Source of the DNA: Salipaludibacillus sp047795645
GTDB taxonomy: Bacteria; Bacillota; Bacilli; Bacillales; Salisediminibacteriaceae
DNA length: 64,000 nucleotides
Assembly: GCF_047795645.1 (NCBI RefSeq)
Contig: NZ_CP181045.1
Coordinates: forward strand, 1,302,001 to 1,366,000
Reading direction: 5' to 3'
Part shown: positions 36,543-45,374 of the stretch, piece after piece
How positions within the stretch are numbered: the first letter of the stretch is position 1
Layout of the letters: the number at the start of each line of letters is the position of its first letter
Notes under the pieces: generated by a model
Seen by the model: the letters and a program-made list of their open reading frames with translations, nothing else
Database searches by the model: none
Told to the model about the DNA's origin: nothing
Made by a program: the position numbers and the translations under genes

Positions 36543-37184
36543 TCACTTTTTCCCATTCCATTCATCGTGAAATTCTACCAAATATAGTTTCAAAAAATCA
36601 TGCCGATCTTTCGCCATTTTCAAACCAGTTTCTGTTTTCATTTGAGTTGTTAATGTCAAAAGTTTTTCATAAAAGTGGTTAATTGCTGTTGACTTGCCAT
36701 GTCTGTAATCTTCCTTCGTCATCTCTTCTCTCGGCTTCTGATTAGGGATATGCATGGCATCCCCTTTGTTCCCCGCAAACATAAAGCACCTAGCAATTCC
36801 TATTGCACCCAATGCATCAAGTCGGTCAGCATCTTGAACAACTTTCCCTTCGATCTGTTCAGGGGGACGGTTAAATCCTCCTTTAAACGACACCGTATCA
36901 ATTACCTCAATCACATGGAGCATTGTTTCTCTTGGTAGCTGTTGTTGTTCAAGCCATTTTATAACAAAGTCCTTCCCTACTTCTTCCGATTCATGAAATT
37001 TTTCATCTCCAGCATCATGAAGAAGTGCAGCTAATTCACAAATAAATCCATCCGCACCTTCTTGCCTCGCAATTTCCAATGCATTTCTTCTCACCCGATC
37101 TGTATGATGCCAATCATGACCAGTAGCATCATCAGCAAATAAACTTTTCACCCAAATTTCAGCATTCATTAGTACGTCATCCAT
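36543..37184 (-). CDS. HD-domain phosphohydrolase
   Basis: A 213-residue metal-dependent HD-superfamily hydrolase of the YedJ/YpgQ type. The metal ligands are visible: His in GHDWHHTDRVRRNAL, the His-Asp pair in AALLHDAGDEKF, and the later Asp in VVQDADRLDALGAIGIAR. Members of this group hydrolyse nucleotides or pyrophosphate bonds. The longer frame starts with GTG within the AAGGGGTG ribosome site, so I use ATG at 37184. Confidence 0.85.
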   Translation of the reverse strand: MDDVLMNAEIWVKSLFADDATGHDWHHTDRVRRNALEIARQEGADGFICELAALLHDAGDEKFHESEEVGKDFVIKWLEQQQLPRETMLHVIEVIDTVSFKGGFNRPPEQIEGKVVQDADRLDALGAIGIARCFMFAGNKGDAMHIPNQKPREEMTKEDYRHGKSTAINHFYEKLLTLTTQMKTETGLKMAKDRHDFLKLYLVEFHDEWNGKK

Positions 37185-37378
37185 CGATAACACCCCTTCT
37201 ATTTATGTATTTAAATAATTTTTATTGAATATTTACACACATATACAAAACTGTTCCATTCTGTACTAATCAAATAATTCCCCTGTAGTATTTAATAATA
37301 CTTTGTGAATCATATAACAAGTAAGGCTTTTACGGTTGCAAAAAAATGTGTGCTATTTTACAAATTCAAACGTTTTGT

Positions 37379-37412
37379 GAACGTGTGACTTATATCATAT
37401 CTTTTTATACGA
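37379..37412 (+). promoter_or_regulatory. Possible promoter of the 2-oxoacid oxidoreductase operon
   Basis: TTGTGA followed 17 nt later by TATCTT, about 65 nt upstream of the first start codon. The -10 match is poor, so this is only a candidate. No Rex or Fnr site with both half-sites was found. Confidence 0.25.
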
Positions 37413-37470
37413 TAATTTTCTATACTGTTCCCTAGGGAGTTAGTCAATTTCTTTGAAAGGGGAATATGTC

Positions 37471-38484
37471 ATGTCTATTTTACCAAAAAAGAACGAGCTT
37501 GGTTTCTTTGAAATTCGCCTCGAGTCTATCGGAGGTCTTGGTGCTAACCTTGCGGGGAAAATGTTAGCAGAAGCCGGCGTTCTTGGCTTAGGATTAAACG
37601 GATCCAACTTTTCATCTTATGGATCTGAAAAAAAGGGGTCCCCAGTCAAATCATTTGTTCGATTTTGCGAAGCTGATGTTGATATTCGCGATCATTCACC
37701 GATCGAACAACCACATGTGATCGGTGTTTTTCATGAAGCACTTTATAAAATGGTTGACGTTGTAAGCGGATTAGATTCAGATGGGGTTGTTTTAGTTAAT
37801 ACGAAAAGTGACTTCGATGTGATCAAGGCCGATCTAAGTTTAGATTCTGGCACATTAGCTTCAGTCGATGCTTTAAAGATTGCAAATGAAGAAAAAACGA
37901 AAGTAAACACAGCGATGCTAGGCGCTCTCTATCGTATTCTTGATTTCCTAGATGCGGATCATATGAGAGATGTTATTCGCAAAACGTTCGAAAAAAAATA
38001 CCCACACTTTGTCGAACCAAATATACGCACATTTAATCGTGGCTACGAAGAAGTTCAATTTAAAACATATGACGTGTCTGCAAATGCTAAGAGAAAAGAG
38101 TTTACAAGAGTTCAGCCACGTTTAGGATACGAAACGCAAGAAATAGGCGGAATCATTTCAGCTCAAGCAAATAGTATTCAAAAGGATTTAAGCGGGTCTC
38201 GCATCGGTTTCTTACCTGAATATAAAGCTGACAGCTGTATTCATTGTGCTGCCTGCGACACTGTTTGTCCGGATTATTGCTTCGTATGGGAACGAGAAGA
38301 AGATAAAAAAGGACGACCTCAAATGTTTCTAAAAGGGATTGACTACCAATATTGTAAAGGATGTTTAAAGTGCGTTGATTCCTGTCCAACAGATGCTTTA
38401 GCAGATATGGCCGAAGTGAAAGGCTATGCTGAAGCTAATCGCGTCAGTCACAAATTTCCACTTGTAGCAGGAGGGGTTAAATAA
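37471..38484 (+). CDS. 2-oxoacid:ferredoxin oxidoreductase, fused gamma and ferredoxin (delta) subunits
   Basis: Part of a pyruvate or 2-oxoacid:ferredoxin oxidoreductase, which oxidises 2-oxoacids with CoA to acyl-CoA and CO2 and reduces ferredoxin. Residues ~10-190 are the gamma domain (IRLESIGGLGANLAGKMLAE). Residues ~250-320 bear two 4Fe-4S motifs, CIHCAACDTVCPDYC and CKGCLKCVDSCPTD. I start at ATG 37471, 8 nt after GAAAGGGG; the longer TTG frame begins inside that site. The stop overlaps the next start by one base (TAATG), with GGAGGGG just before. Confidence 0.88.
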   Translation: MSILPKKNELGFFEIRLESIGGLGANLAGKMLAEAGVLGLGLNGSNFSSYGSEKKGSPVKSFVRFCEADVDIRDHSPIEQPHVIGVFHEALYKMVDVVSGLDSDGVVLVNTKSDFDVIKADLSLDSGTLASVDALKIANEEKTKVNTAMLGALYRILDFLDADHMRDVIRKTFEKKYPHFVEPNIRTFNRGYEEVQFKTYDVSANAKRKEFTRVQPRLGYETQEIGGIISAQANSIQKDLSGSRIGFLPEYKADSCIHCAACDTVCPDYCFVWEREEDKKGRPQMFLKGIDYQYCKGCLKCVDSCPTDALADMAEVKGYAEANRVSHKFPLVAGGVK

Positions 38485-40778
38485 TGGCAATGACAGAGGT
38501 AAACGTCCAAAAACAGACAAAGGCCGTACAAATAGAAACATTTGAATCAGGAAATGAAATGGCTGCTATGGCAGCAGCGCAAATTAATTATCATTTAATG
38601 GGATATTTCCCTATCACACCATCTACAGAAGTCGCCCAATATTTAGATATGATGAAATCTAAAGGCTTGCACGACATTGAATTAGTTGCAGCAGATGGCG
38701 AACACGGGTCTGCGGGTATTTGCTTTGGTGCAGCTACCACGGGTGCACGTGTTTTTAACGCGACAAGCGCCAATGGATTTCTCTATATGATCGAACAACT
38801 TCCTGTCCAGTCTGGTTTGCGTTTTCCAATGGTGATGAACTTAGTCACAAGAGCAGTAAGTGGACCGTTAGATATTCGCGGGGATCATTCTGATTTGTAT
38901 TACGGATTGAACACCGGTTGGATTATTTTAACTGCTCGCACACCTCAAGCTGTTTACGATATGAACATCATGGCATTAAAACTTTCTGAACATAAAGACG
39001 TTCGCTTACCGGTTATCGTCGCTTATGACGGTTTCTATACATCTCATCAAAAACGTAAAGTACAACTATTTAAAGATCGGGAAACGGTACAAGGCTTTGT
39101 TGGTGAAACACCAAAAGGATACGCAACATCGATAGATAAAGAAAAACCAGTAACAATTGGCGCCCATATGAACGGCGACGACTTAATGAATAATCATTTC
39201 CAACAATCAGAAGCACTCTACAAGGCTTATGACGTATACAAAGAAATCGCTACAGAATATGAAGAGCTTTCTGGTCGCAAATACGATATTTTAGACCAAT
39301 ATGGAATGGAAGATGCTGAAGTTGCTGTTTTTCTACTGAATTCTGCTGCTGAATCCTCTAAAGACGTCGTTGATAGACTTCGAGCCAAAGGAATTAAGGC
39401 AGGAGTTGTTAGTCCTAACATCATCCGTCCATTTCCTGCCGAAGACCTTCGCCAAGCGTTTAAAAACGTGAAAGCTGTCTTAGTCGGTGAACGTGCCGAT
39501 TCATTCGGAGCAAATGGTGCGAACTTAACACATGAATTAAAGTCTGCTCTCCAAGAAGATCCAGAAAATAGCACACTTGTTTTAAGCCGTGTATTCGGTA
39601 TGGGTGGTAAGGACTTCTATGCTGATGATGCTGAAGCATTTTTTGACATGGCGATTGAAGCTGCAGACTCCGGTATCATCAAGAAGTCGTTTGACTATTA
39701 CGGCATTCACCCCGGTGACCCAGAGAAAAAATTAGAACAAGTGATTGAACCGATGACCGGAGATACTTTTAAAACTGGTCTCATCAAAGTTACTGAAGAT
39801 GAAGAAACGAACAAGCTAAAGGTGAGGATCCCTCCTCTTCGACAACTGACAGGAAAACCAAAGCGTTTTGCATCAGGTCATGGAGCTTGTCCAGGCTGTG
39901 GTATTTTCCCAGGATTAGAATTATTCTTCAAAGGGATCGAAGGAGACGCAGTCATCCTCCTTCATACAGGATGCGGTTATGTTGTAACGTCCGCTTATCC
40001 TTACAGTTCTCATAAACAACCATTTATTCATAACCTGTTCCAAAATGGACCGGCTACGTTGTCCGGAACGGTCGAAGCGTTCTTTGAAATGAAAAATCGT
40101 GGTGAGGTTGACATTGATGAAGACTTTACATTCGTGATGATTACCGGTGACGGTGGTATGGACATCGGGATGGGTTCTGCGATTGGTACAGCTTTAAGAA
40201 ATCATAAAATGATCATTTTGGAGTATGATAACGAAGGTTATATGAATACTGGTTCACAAATGTCCTACTCTACTCCGCTCGGTCACATGACGAGTACGAC
40301 ATCTGTGGGGAAAGAAATCCAAGGAAAAACGTTCCACCATAAGGATACGCCTCAAATTATGGCATCGACAAATATTCCTTATGTTTTTACAGGAACAGAA
40401 GCGTACCCACAAGATCTTATAAAAAAAGCAGCAAAAGCACAATGGTATGCGCAAAATGAAGGCATGGTTTACGGTAAACTCTTAATCGCCTGTCCGCTTA
40501 ACTGGAAGTCAGATGATCGTGATGGCGAAAAGGTCATTAAAGCCGCGGTTGATTCATGCTTCTTCCCGCTTTATGAAGTCGAACGCGGAGAAACGAACAT
40601 CACAGTCAATCCTGAAGCAAAAAAGAAGCGAATTGAATTATCTGATTGGCTTCAGTACATGGGTAAATCAAAACACCTATTGAAAGAAGAAAACAAAGCG
40701 ATTCTTGCTGATTTTGAAAAAGAAGTCGAACGTCGTTGGGTAACTCTAAAAACGAAGCACGAAACACCGTATATATAA
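38484..40778 (+). CDS. 2-oxoacid:ferredoxin oxidoreductase, fused alpha and beta subunits
   Basis: Catalytic subunit of the same enzyme. Residues ~25-420 are the alpha part (MGYFPITPSTEVAQYL, AADGEHGSAGICFGAA, NLVTRAVSGPLDIRGDHSD). Residues ~455-690 are the thiamine-diphosphate-binding beta part. The beta part has HGACPGCGIFPG for cluster or TPP contact, TGCGYVV, and the TPP-Mg motif GDGGMDIGMGSAI...NEGYMNTGSQ. At 764 aa this joins alpha and beta in one chain. With the gene upstream it makes a complete two-polypeptide enzyme. The substrate (pyruvate versus branched 2-oxoacids) is not fixed by sequence alone. Confidence 0.88.
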   Translation: MAMTEVNVQKQTKAVQIETFESGNEMAAMAAAQINYHLMGYFPITPSTEVAQYLDMMKSKGLHDIELVAADGEHGSAGICFGAATTGARVFNATSANGFLYMIEQLPVQSGLRFPMVMNLVTRAVSGPLDIRGDHSDLYYGLNTGWIILTARTPQAVYDMNIMALKLSEHKDVRLPVIVAYDGFYTSHQKRKVQLFKDRETVQGFVGETPKGYATSIDKEKPVTIGAHMNGDDLMNNHFQQSEALYKAYDVYKEIATEYEELSGRKYDILDQYGMEDAEVAVFLLNSAAESSKDVVDRLRAKGIKAGVVSPNIIRPFPAEDLRQAFKNVKAVLVGERADSFGANGANLTHELKSALQEDPENSTLVLSRVFGMGGKDFYADDAEAFFDMAIEAADSGIIKKSFDYYGIHPGDPEKKLEQVIEPMTGDTFKTGLIKVTEDEETNKLKVRIPPLRQLTGKPKRFASGHGACPGCGIFPGLELFFKGIEGDAVILLHTGCGYVVTSAYPYSSHKQPFIHNLFQNGPATLSGTVEAFFEMKNRGEVDIDEDFTFVMITGDGGMDIGMGSAIGTALRNHKMIILEYDNEGYMNTGSQMSYSTPLGHMTSTTSVGKEIQGKTFHHKDTPQIMASTNIPYVFTGTEAYPQDLIKKAAKAQWYAQNEGMVYGKLLIACPLNWKSDDRDGEKVIKAAVDSCFFPLYEVERGETNITVNPEAKKKRIELSDWLQYMGKSKHLLKEENKAILADFEKEVERRWVTLKTKHETPYI

Positions 40779-40794
40779 ATATCTTACTATTATA

Positions 40795-40823
40795 AAGGCT
40801 TAGAGAGTTTTTCTCTAAGCCAT
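40795..40823. terminator. Bidirectional terminator between the oxidoreductase operon and DUF3891 gene
   Basis: Perfect 10-bp stem GGCTTAGAGA / TCTCTAAGCC around a 5-nt loop. The right arm contains the DUF3891 stop codon. Confidence 0.85.
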
Positions 40824-41600
40824 TTGTTTTGCATTCACTATAACCACAGGATGACTTTCATAGGGAGCATCTCGATAAATTTGTCTAATATTATCACTTC
40901 GAGTTTCTTGTTTCGTTAGTCGCTTGTAAGGAATCGAAACGTGCACTCTCTCTTTCTCAAATGGGAACGGATTCAATGAAATTGTCGTTTCCGATTCCCA
41001 ATTTGCGTAAACTCGCTTTTTATCTAAAGTTGCTAATTGTTGAGTAAATCCATCCTTAAACCATGTTACTTCTTCATTTTTTTTCGCTCCCCAACGATTC
41101 ATGCATAAATAAAGAGATAGGTTATCACAAAATTGCAGTAAATCAAAATGGAAATCACGTATCTCCCGCGTGAATTTTTTCTCTTGTTTGAAGATCCGTT
41201 TCAATATTTTATCCTGTCTAATTCGCTCATGATTGATAAATTTAGCACTTAATGGATCTTCTTTATCTTTAAAAAAACTGGCATAATGACAACTAATTAA
41301 ATACCCAGCATAAGGATCTTCTTTTAGTAATTGTTCAATCCCAGCCTCATATGCTTCGATTTTCTTTTTCAGCGGGAAATCAATAAAAGAAGCCAATGAA
41401 TCCTTCTCTGGTAAGTACATGAATTTCCGATCAAGTGGAATCCAGCTTCTGTCGTGATTCGATACAGCATACTCTACCGAGGGTTTCCATTCTAGGCCTG
41501 TGAAGAGATTTTCACGCCATTTATTAATAAATTGCCCTGATATGAGGGCGTGTTCGTGTTGTTCAATAAAGATGATGTCACTTTCTTCTCTAATTATCAT
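40815..41600 (-). CDS. DUF3891 family protein
   Basis: A 261-residue soluble protein matching the DUF3891 pattern: EQHEHALISGQFINKW at the N-terminus, AVSNHDRSWIPLDR, GYLISCHYASFF, and LLQFCDNLSLYLCMN. The conserved His, His-Asp and Asp residues resemble a metal-binding HD-like helical fold, but no activity is known for the family. AGGGGCGAT precedes the ATG. Confidence 0.78.
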   Translation of the reverse strand: MIIREESDIIFIEQHEHALISGQFINKWRENLFTGLEWKPSVEYAVSNHDRSWIPLDRKFMYLPEKDSLASFIDFPLKKKIEAYEAGIEQLLKEDPYAGYLISCHYASFFKDKEDPLSAKFINHERIRQDKILKRIFKQEKKFTREIRDFHFDLLQFCDNLSLYLCMNRWGAKKNEEVTWFKDGFTQQLATLDKKRVYANWESETTISLNPFPFEKERVHVSIPYKRLTKQETRSDNIRQIYRDAPYESHPVVIVNAKQMA

Positions 41601-41780
41601 TGGTTATCGCCCCTTTAACTTACCTTACCTTAAAATGTTTGCAAATAAACTTACAAAAGGTGGCGCCAGTGAAAAAGGGTTAAATAAGTAAACTCTTCGC
41701 TCAGAAGGGCCTGATGTGACACTTTTGCGAAGTTGGTAACACCGGTCTAGAAAAGACTCTAGTCTACGGAATTTACGTAA

Positions 41781-41812
41781 ACAAAAAAACTCGCCTTCAG
41801 TTGAAAGCGAGA
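41781..41812 (-). terminator. Terminator after the yhfH-like gene
   Basis: Stem CTCGCCTTCA / TGAAAGCGAG with one wobble pair. On the minus strand it is followed by TTTTTTTG. Confidence 0.82.
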
Positions 41813-41822
41813 GTGAAGCTAT

Positions 41823-41954
41823 CTATTGGACTTCGGATTCACATTCAAGACACTCATTTGAATAACACTCATGCATTTCATCGACAATTTCGCCACATTT
41901 CGCACATTCCTTTGGCGGCAAATTATTAAAAAATTCTGTACTAGACATTAACAT
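41823..41954 (-). CDS. yhfH: YhfH family small zinc-ribbon-like protein
   Basis: A 43-residue protein with four cysteines in two CxxC pairs: LPPKECAKCGEIVDEMHECY, then SNECLECESEVQ. This is the YhfH family layout (EFFxNLPPKxCxxCGExxxEQHECY) and suggests a structural zinc. GGAGGGATATTATC precedes the ATG. It is monocistronic with its own terminator. Function unknown. Confidence 0.8.
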   Translation of the reverse strand: MLMSSTEFFNNLPPKECAKCGEIVDEMHECYSNECLECESEVQ

Positions 41955-42380
41955 GATAATATCCCTCCATTCATTTATTTGAGTTCATTGTACTATAACA
42001 ATAATATAAAATCAATTAATTGTTTTAATACATAATAATATTTTTATCGTGTTCACTAGTAGTGTATACGTATTCATTTTATTTATTACAGTACATTTTA
42101 TAAATTATGCTAAATATTTACTGAATGTGTTTTACAATTAATCATATTATATAACAGAAAGGTTTTTGAATTGCACATGTTTCCTTCATCGTGACGAATT
42201 ATCCTGAAGGGGAACACTACTTTTATTTGCATTCCCTTCACCAGTTACATAGCAACTAAAAGGAACCTACTGACTTTATCATTCTCCTTTCTTCTATATC
42301 AAAAACAGGAAAAACCCTAGAGAAAATTCTCTAAGGTTTTGCCTATTTTATGAATTAACTTTCCTAAAACTTTAAAATTC
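41955..42380. other. AT-rich intergenic region upstream of yhfH
   Basis: A 426-nt stretch with only the cheV terminator (42311-42340) recognised. A 40-codon minus-strand frame near 42130-42230 lacks a properly spaced ribosome site and I do not call it. Confidence 0.55.
42305..42342 (-). terminator. Terminator after cheV
   Basis: Stem AAAACCCTAGAGA / TCTCTAAGGTTTT with one mismatch and a 4-nt loop, flanked by T-rich sequence on the minus strand. Confidence 0.78.
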
Positions 42381-43277
42381 TTATTCAACCTGTAATAATT
42401 TATCTAATTCTTCCACGAGCTTACCTATCTCCGGTTTACTAATTTGCGCATCTGCTCCTACTCTTTCTCCCTTGTGAAACAAATCTCCTGTAATTAGAGA
42501 AGAGAAAATAATAATAGGAAGTTCCTTTAGTTGCGGATCTTCTTTAACTTTCCTTGTTAAGTGATGACCGTCCATTAAAGGCATTTCGATATCAGTAATA
42601 AGCAAATCAATTTCCGCACGAGATTCTTCTTTCAAATAAGTCCACGCTTCTTTTCCATCATCCGTGAATACAATTTGCACATAGCCTGCCTCATTTAAAA
42701 TATCTTTTAATAACTGTCTTAGAATTGGTGAATCCTCTGCTATAAGCAACTTTTTCTTTGAACGATCTCTTTGCTCAATTCCCTCTAATTTTTTAGAAGA
42801 AAGACCAGCTTCTGGCATGATATCATAGACAACTTTTTCATAATCAAGTAATAATATCATATTCTCGTCCATTTTAATCACACCGATTGTTAAATCTTGT
42901 AATCCTTGACTTAGTTTATTTGGCTTTTCAATTTGCTCCCATGAAATTCGATGAATACGAGATACAGAGTGAACATGAAAAGCAGCCTTTACTTGATTTA
43001 ATTCCGTAACAATCAATTTGTCCTGACCAGGATTTTTTGAATCTTTAAAACCAAGCGCTTTGGCCAAGTTGATGACAGGGATAATTTCATCTCTTAGCCG
43101 AATAACTCCTTCGACATTTGGATGTGCATGCGGCATAATTGTTACATCCATAGGTTGAATAATTTCCCTAACTTTCATCACGTTTATTCCAAAAGTCCCT
43201 ACTCCTACCTCAAACACAATCACTTCTAGTTCATTCGTTCCACTTTCCAGTAAAATCCCTTTATGTTCCTCACTCAT
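42381..43277 (-). CDS. cheV: Chemotaxis coupling protein CheV
   Basis: CheV couples receptors to the CheA kinase and helps adaptation. The 298-residue protein has a CheW-like domain at ~10-155 (EVIVFEVGVGTFGINVMKVR, GVIRLRDEIIPVINLAKALG) and a receiver domain at ~170-295. The phosphorylatable Asp is in LLITDIEMPLMDGH; the acidic pocket is in LLIAEDSPILRQLL, and the Lys in QISKPEIGKL. GAGGAGG precedes the ATG. It is monocistronic and implies the cell is motile, though no flagellar gene is in the window. Confidence 0.93.
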   Translation of the reverse strand: MSEEHKGILLESGTNELEVIVFEVGVGTFGINVMKVREIIQPMDVTIMPHAHPNVEGVIRLRDEIIPVINLAKALGFKDSKNPGQDKLIVTELNQVKAAFHVHSVSRIHRISWEQIEKPNKLSQGLQDLTIGVIKMDENMILLLDYEKVVYDIMPEAGLSSKKLEGIEQRDRSKKKLLIAEDSPILRQLLKDILNEAGYVQIVFTDDGKEAWTYLKEESRAEIDLLITDIEMPLMDGHHLTRKVKEDPQLKELPIIIFSSLITGDLFHKGERVGADAQISKPEIGKLVEELDKLLQVE

Positions 43278-43519
43278 TGTTGTGCCTCCTCAAGCCCTTT
43301 ATCCTATTATTATTACTAGATTCAAGTAAATGTTGATCCTAAGGATAGATTACCACTATTAATTAAAATATTCCATCGTTTTTTTGTTTTTTATAATGAA
43401 TTGATAAGACTAAAGTCCTTAATACATTTCTAATATAAAAAAGATATTTCAATTGCTTCATTCCTTGAATCCTTCTATAATAGATATGAGACTGTTTTGT
43501 TGGATTGGGGGTTATAAAA

Positions 43520-43696
43520 ATGTTAAAGCGATATTTTTCTTGGGGGTTTTTAGCATTGTTCTTTCTACTTATACCTGTTACTCAGGTGTTTGCAGAGGAA
43601 AATGGAGAAAATGGAGCATCTTTATTAGAGGGACCATTCATCATTTTAGCTTTCGCAACACTGATCTTGATGATGTATTACTCTTTTAGAGATTAA
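43520..43696 (+). CDS. Small secreted or membrane protein, 58 aa
   Basis: A 58-residue protein with a signal-like N-terminus (MLKRYFSWGFLALFFLLIPV ending TQVFAEE), a short acidic stretch (ENGENGA) and a second hydrophobic helix (GPFIILAFATLILMMYYSF). This predicts a small two-helix membrane protein or a cleaved peptide with one C-terminal anchor. TTGGGGG precedes the ATG by 9 nt, and a terminator follows 20 nt after the stop, which supports a real gene. I do not recognise the family. Confidence 0.6.
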   Translation: MLKRYFSWGFLALFFLLIPVTQVFAEENGENGASLLEGPFIILAFATLILMMYYSFRD

Positions 43697-43713
43697 TGGA
43701 ATTGCTATATTTA

Positions 43714-43750
43714 GAAAAAGAAGGGGACAAGTTCTCTTCTTTTTCTTTTT
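43714..43750 (+). terminator. Terminator after the 58-aa membrane protein gene
   Basis: GAAAAAGAAGGGGA pairs with TTCTCTTCTTTTTC around a 4-nt loop, followed by TTTTT. Confidence 0.75.
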
Positions 43751-43967
43751 AGAAAAAGCTAGAGAAAAGCGAAAGAATATTACGAACATCAGCCCCTTAT
43801 CCTTGTAAGAGCATCCATAGTACCATTAGAATGAATTATCTAATCATTAGATCCCACCACCCAACATCTAGAACAGCTATTGTTTCATCTAACGCAAATT
43901 CCACTTAACTTAAACCGATTACTTCAGTTTAGATAAAAGTCATTTTAACTATAATTAAAACGATACT

Positions 43968-44011
43968 CAAAAAGCTACCACCATAAAAATAAAATGGAGG
44001 TAGCTTTTTTT
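43968..44011 (-). terminator. Terminator after the cyclophilin gene
   Basis: AAAAAGCTACC / GGTAGCTTTTT stem with a ~19-nt AT-rich loop. T-rich on both sides, so possibly bidirectional. Confidence 0.8.
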
Positions 44012-44019
44012 GCAAATCA

Positions 44020-44613
44020 TTAATTTAGTATTTCGACCGATTCAATCACAACGTCTTCTACTGGACGGTCTCCAGGTTCTACTTCTGTCGTAGCAATTTC
44101 ATCAACAACATCCATTCCTTCAGTCACTTGTCCAAATACCGTATGCCCACCATCAAGATGAGGCGTACCTTCTTCTGCATGAACAATAAAGAACTGGCTC
44201 CCATTTGTATTAGCTCCACTATTTGCCATCGATAGCGCACCTTTTTGGTGAGAGACGGATTCGTCAAACTCGTCTTCAAACGGTTCGCCAAACGCACTTT
44301 CTCCTCCCATACCAGTTCCCGTAGGATCTCCTCCTTGAATCATGAAGTTTTCAATGACTCTGTGAAAAATCACATCTTCATAATAGCCTTCTTTTCCTAA
44401 AGTAACAAAATTCTCAACCGCTAAAGGCGCCACTTCAGGAAACAATTCCAAATGAATTGCACCCATGTTCGTGTGAATGATCGCTTCATTTTCAACGCCG
44501 CTCGCGTCGTTGGAGCTATTCGCGTCGCTGTTCGTATTGTCATTGCCGCAAGCAGAAAGCGCTAATATTGCGACTAAGCCAATGCTTGTAAGAAACTTGT
44601 TTGTTTTTTTCAT
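44020..44613 (-). CDS. Lipoprotein peptidyl-prolyl cis-trans isomerase, cyclophilin type
   Basis: A membrane-anchored extracytoplasmic foldase. The signal peptide ends in a lipobox LALSAC with the lipidated Cys22. A ~20-residue Asn/Ser/Asp linker follows. The cyclophilin domain (~42-197) has FHRVIENFMIQGGDPTGTG, including the catalytic Arg of FHRV, the SQFFIV motif and HLDGGHTVFGQV. Length 197 aa is normal for Gram-positive cyclophilin lipoproteins. It may help secreted proteins fold on the outer face of the membrane. Confidence 0.92.
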   Translation of the reverse strand: MKKTNKFLTSIGLVAILALSACGNDNTNSDANSSNDASGVENEAIIHTNMGAIHLELFPEVAPLAVENFVTLGKEGYYEDVIFHRVIENFMIQGGDPTGTGMGGESAFGEPFEDEFDESVSHQKGALSMANSGANTNGSQFFIVHAEEGTPHLDGGHTVFGQVTEGMDVVDEIATTEVEPGDRPVEDVVIESVEILN

Positions 44614-44925
44614 TTTCTCAATCTCCCTATGTATGTTTTTTAGTATTTACTCTATCACCTATTCGTACCTCTCTCATACGTAGTAATGACAATCTTATTT
44701 TACAGAAATAGTGAGATATTCGCAAATGATACTTATTTTCACTTACAATGTTTGAAATCAGCTCTTACTTTCCCTTTTTTGTTTCTCCAACTAAAACGTT
44801 ATAATTCACAGCTAACATTTCCCAGCTGAGTATCTCTTGACTAATAACAAGAATCAAGTAAAATGATAATAAGAACTAATGTTCGTATAATTAAGAATAC
44901 ACATAGACAAGGAGGAATCATAATT

Positions 44926-45294
44926 ATGGCCAAACTCACAGTAGAAGAAGAACAGTTAGTAGAATCCTACATCTTACTTGAGATGGCCCGCAAAGTACTA
45001 GAAAGAGACTTAGCGCACATAAACCAAGCTCCACTGAAATTAAAAGAACCTTACATTCACCTGTTAGAAATGACATTACATCGCCTAAGTAGGAAACTCT
45101 ATGTCACGAAGTTCACGATGAAGCAGTTAGGGCTTAAAATTCAATTGAATGCATATGATAAAACATTTTCTGAATATACGATCTTCTTTCGTGGGTATAT
45201 ACTGACCGCTAAATATTTAAATACACACTTAAGAAATCAAGTCAGTAAACAAATTGAAGACTTATTTACTTATGGAAAAAAAGAAATCCACTAA
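44926..45294 (+). CDS. Small helical protein of unknown function
   Basis: A 122-residue, mainly helical, basic protein (AKLTVEEEQLVESYILLEMA, then LHRLSRKLYVTKFTMKQLGL). I do not recognise it with confidence; its length and helical pattern recall YhjD of B. subtilis, but this is a guess. ATG at 44926 has AAGGAGGAAT 6-9 nt upstream. The longer frame from 44863 would start inside the leader and has no site. Confidence 0.6.
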   Translation: MAKLTVEEEQLVESYILLEMARKVLERDLAHINQAPLKLKEPYIHLLEMTLHRLSRKLYVTKFTMKQLGLKIQLNAYDKTFSEYTIFFRGYILTAKYLNTHLRNQVSKQIEDLFTYGKKEIH

Positions 45295-45330
45295 CAACGA
45301 AAACATCATTTTTTTCCTAATAACAATCAT

Positions 45331-45362
45331 TTAAAACGCCTTCTCACTAATTAAGAAGGCGC
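45331..45362 (-). terminator. Terminator after the ywpF-like gene
   Basis: Perfect 8-bp stem CGCCTTCT / AGAAGGCG with a 9-nt loop. On the minus strand it is followed by TTTTAAATG. Confidence 0.72.
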
Positions 45363-45374
45363 ACGAATAATCAA

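Larger units (their letters stand above)
43697..44019. other. Intergenic region with two terminators
   Basis: About 320 nt between convergent genes. It holds terminators at 43714-43750 and 43968-44011. I see no gene in the 200 nt between them. Confidence 0.6.

Noticed and set aside
37300..37470. Rex or Fnr operator for the oxidoreductase operon
   Set aside because: Only single half-sites such as TTGTGAA were seen; no second half-site at the right spacing.
42130..42240. 40-codon minus-strand frame in the yhfH-cheV gap
   Set aside because: GAAGGGA directly abuts the ATG, so spacing is wrong, and composition is not convincing.
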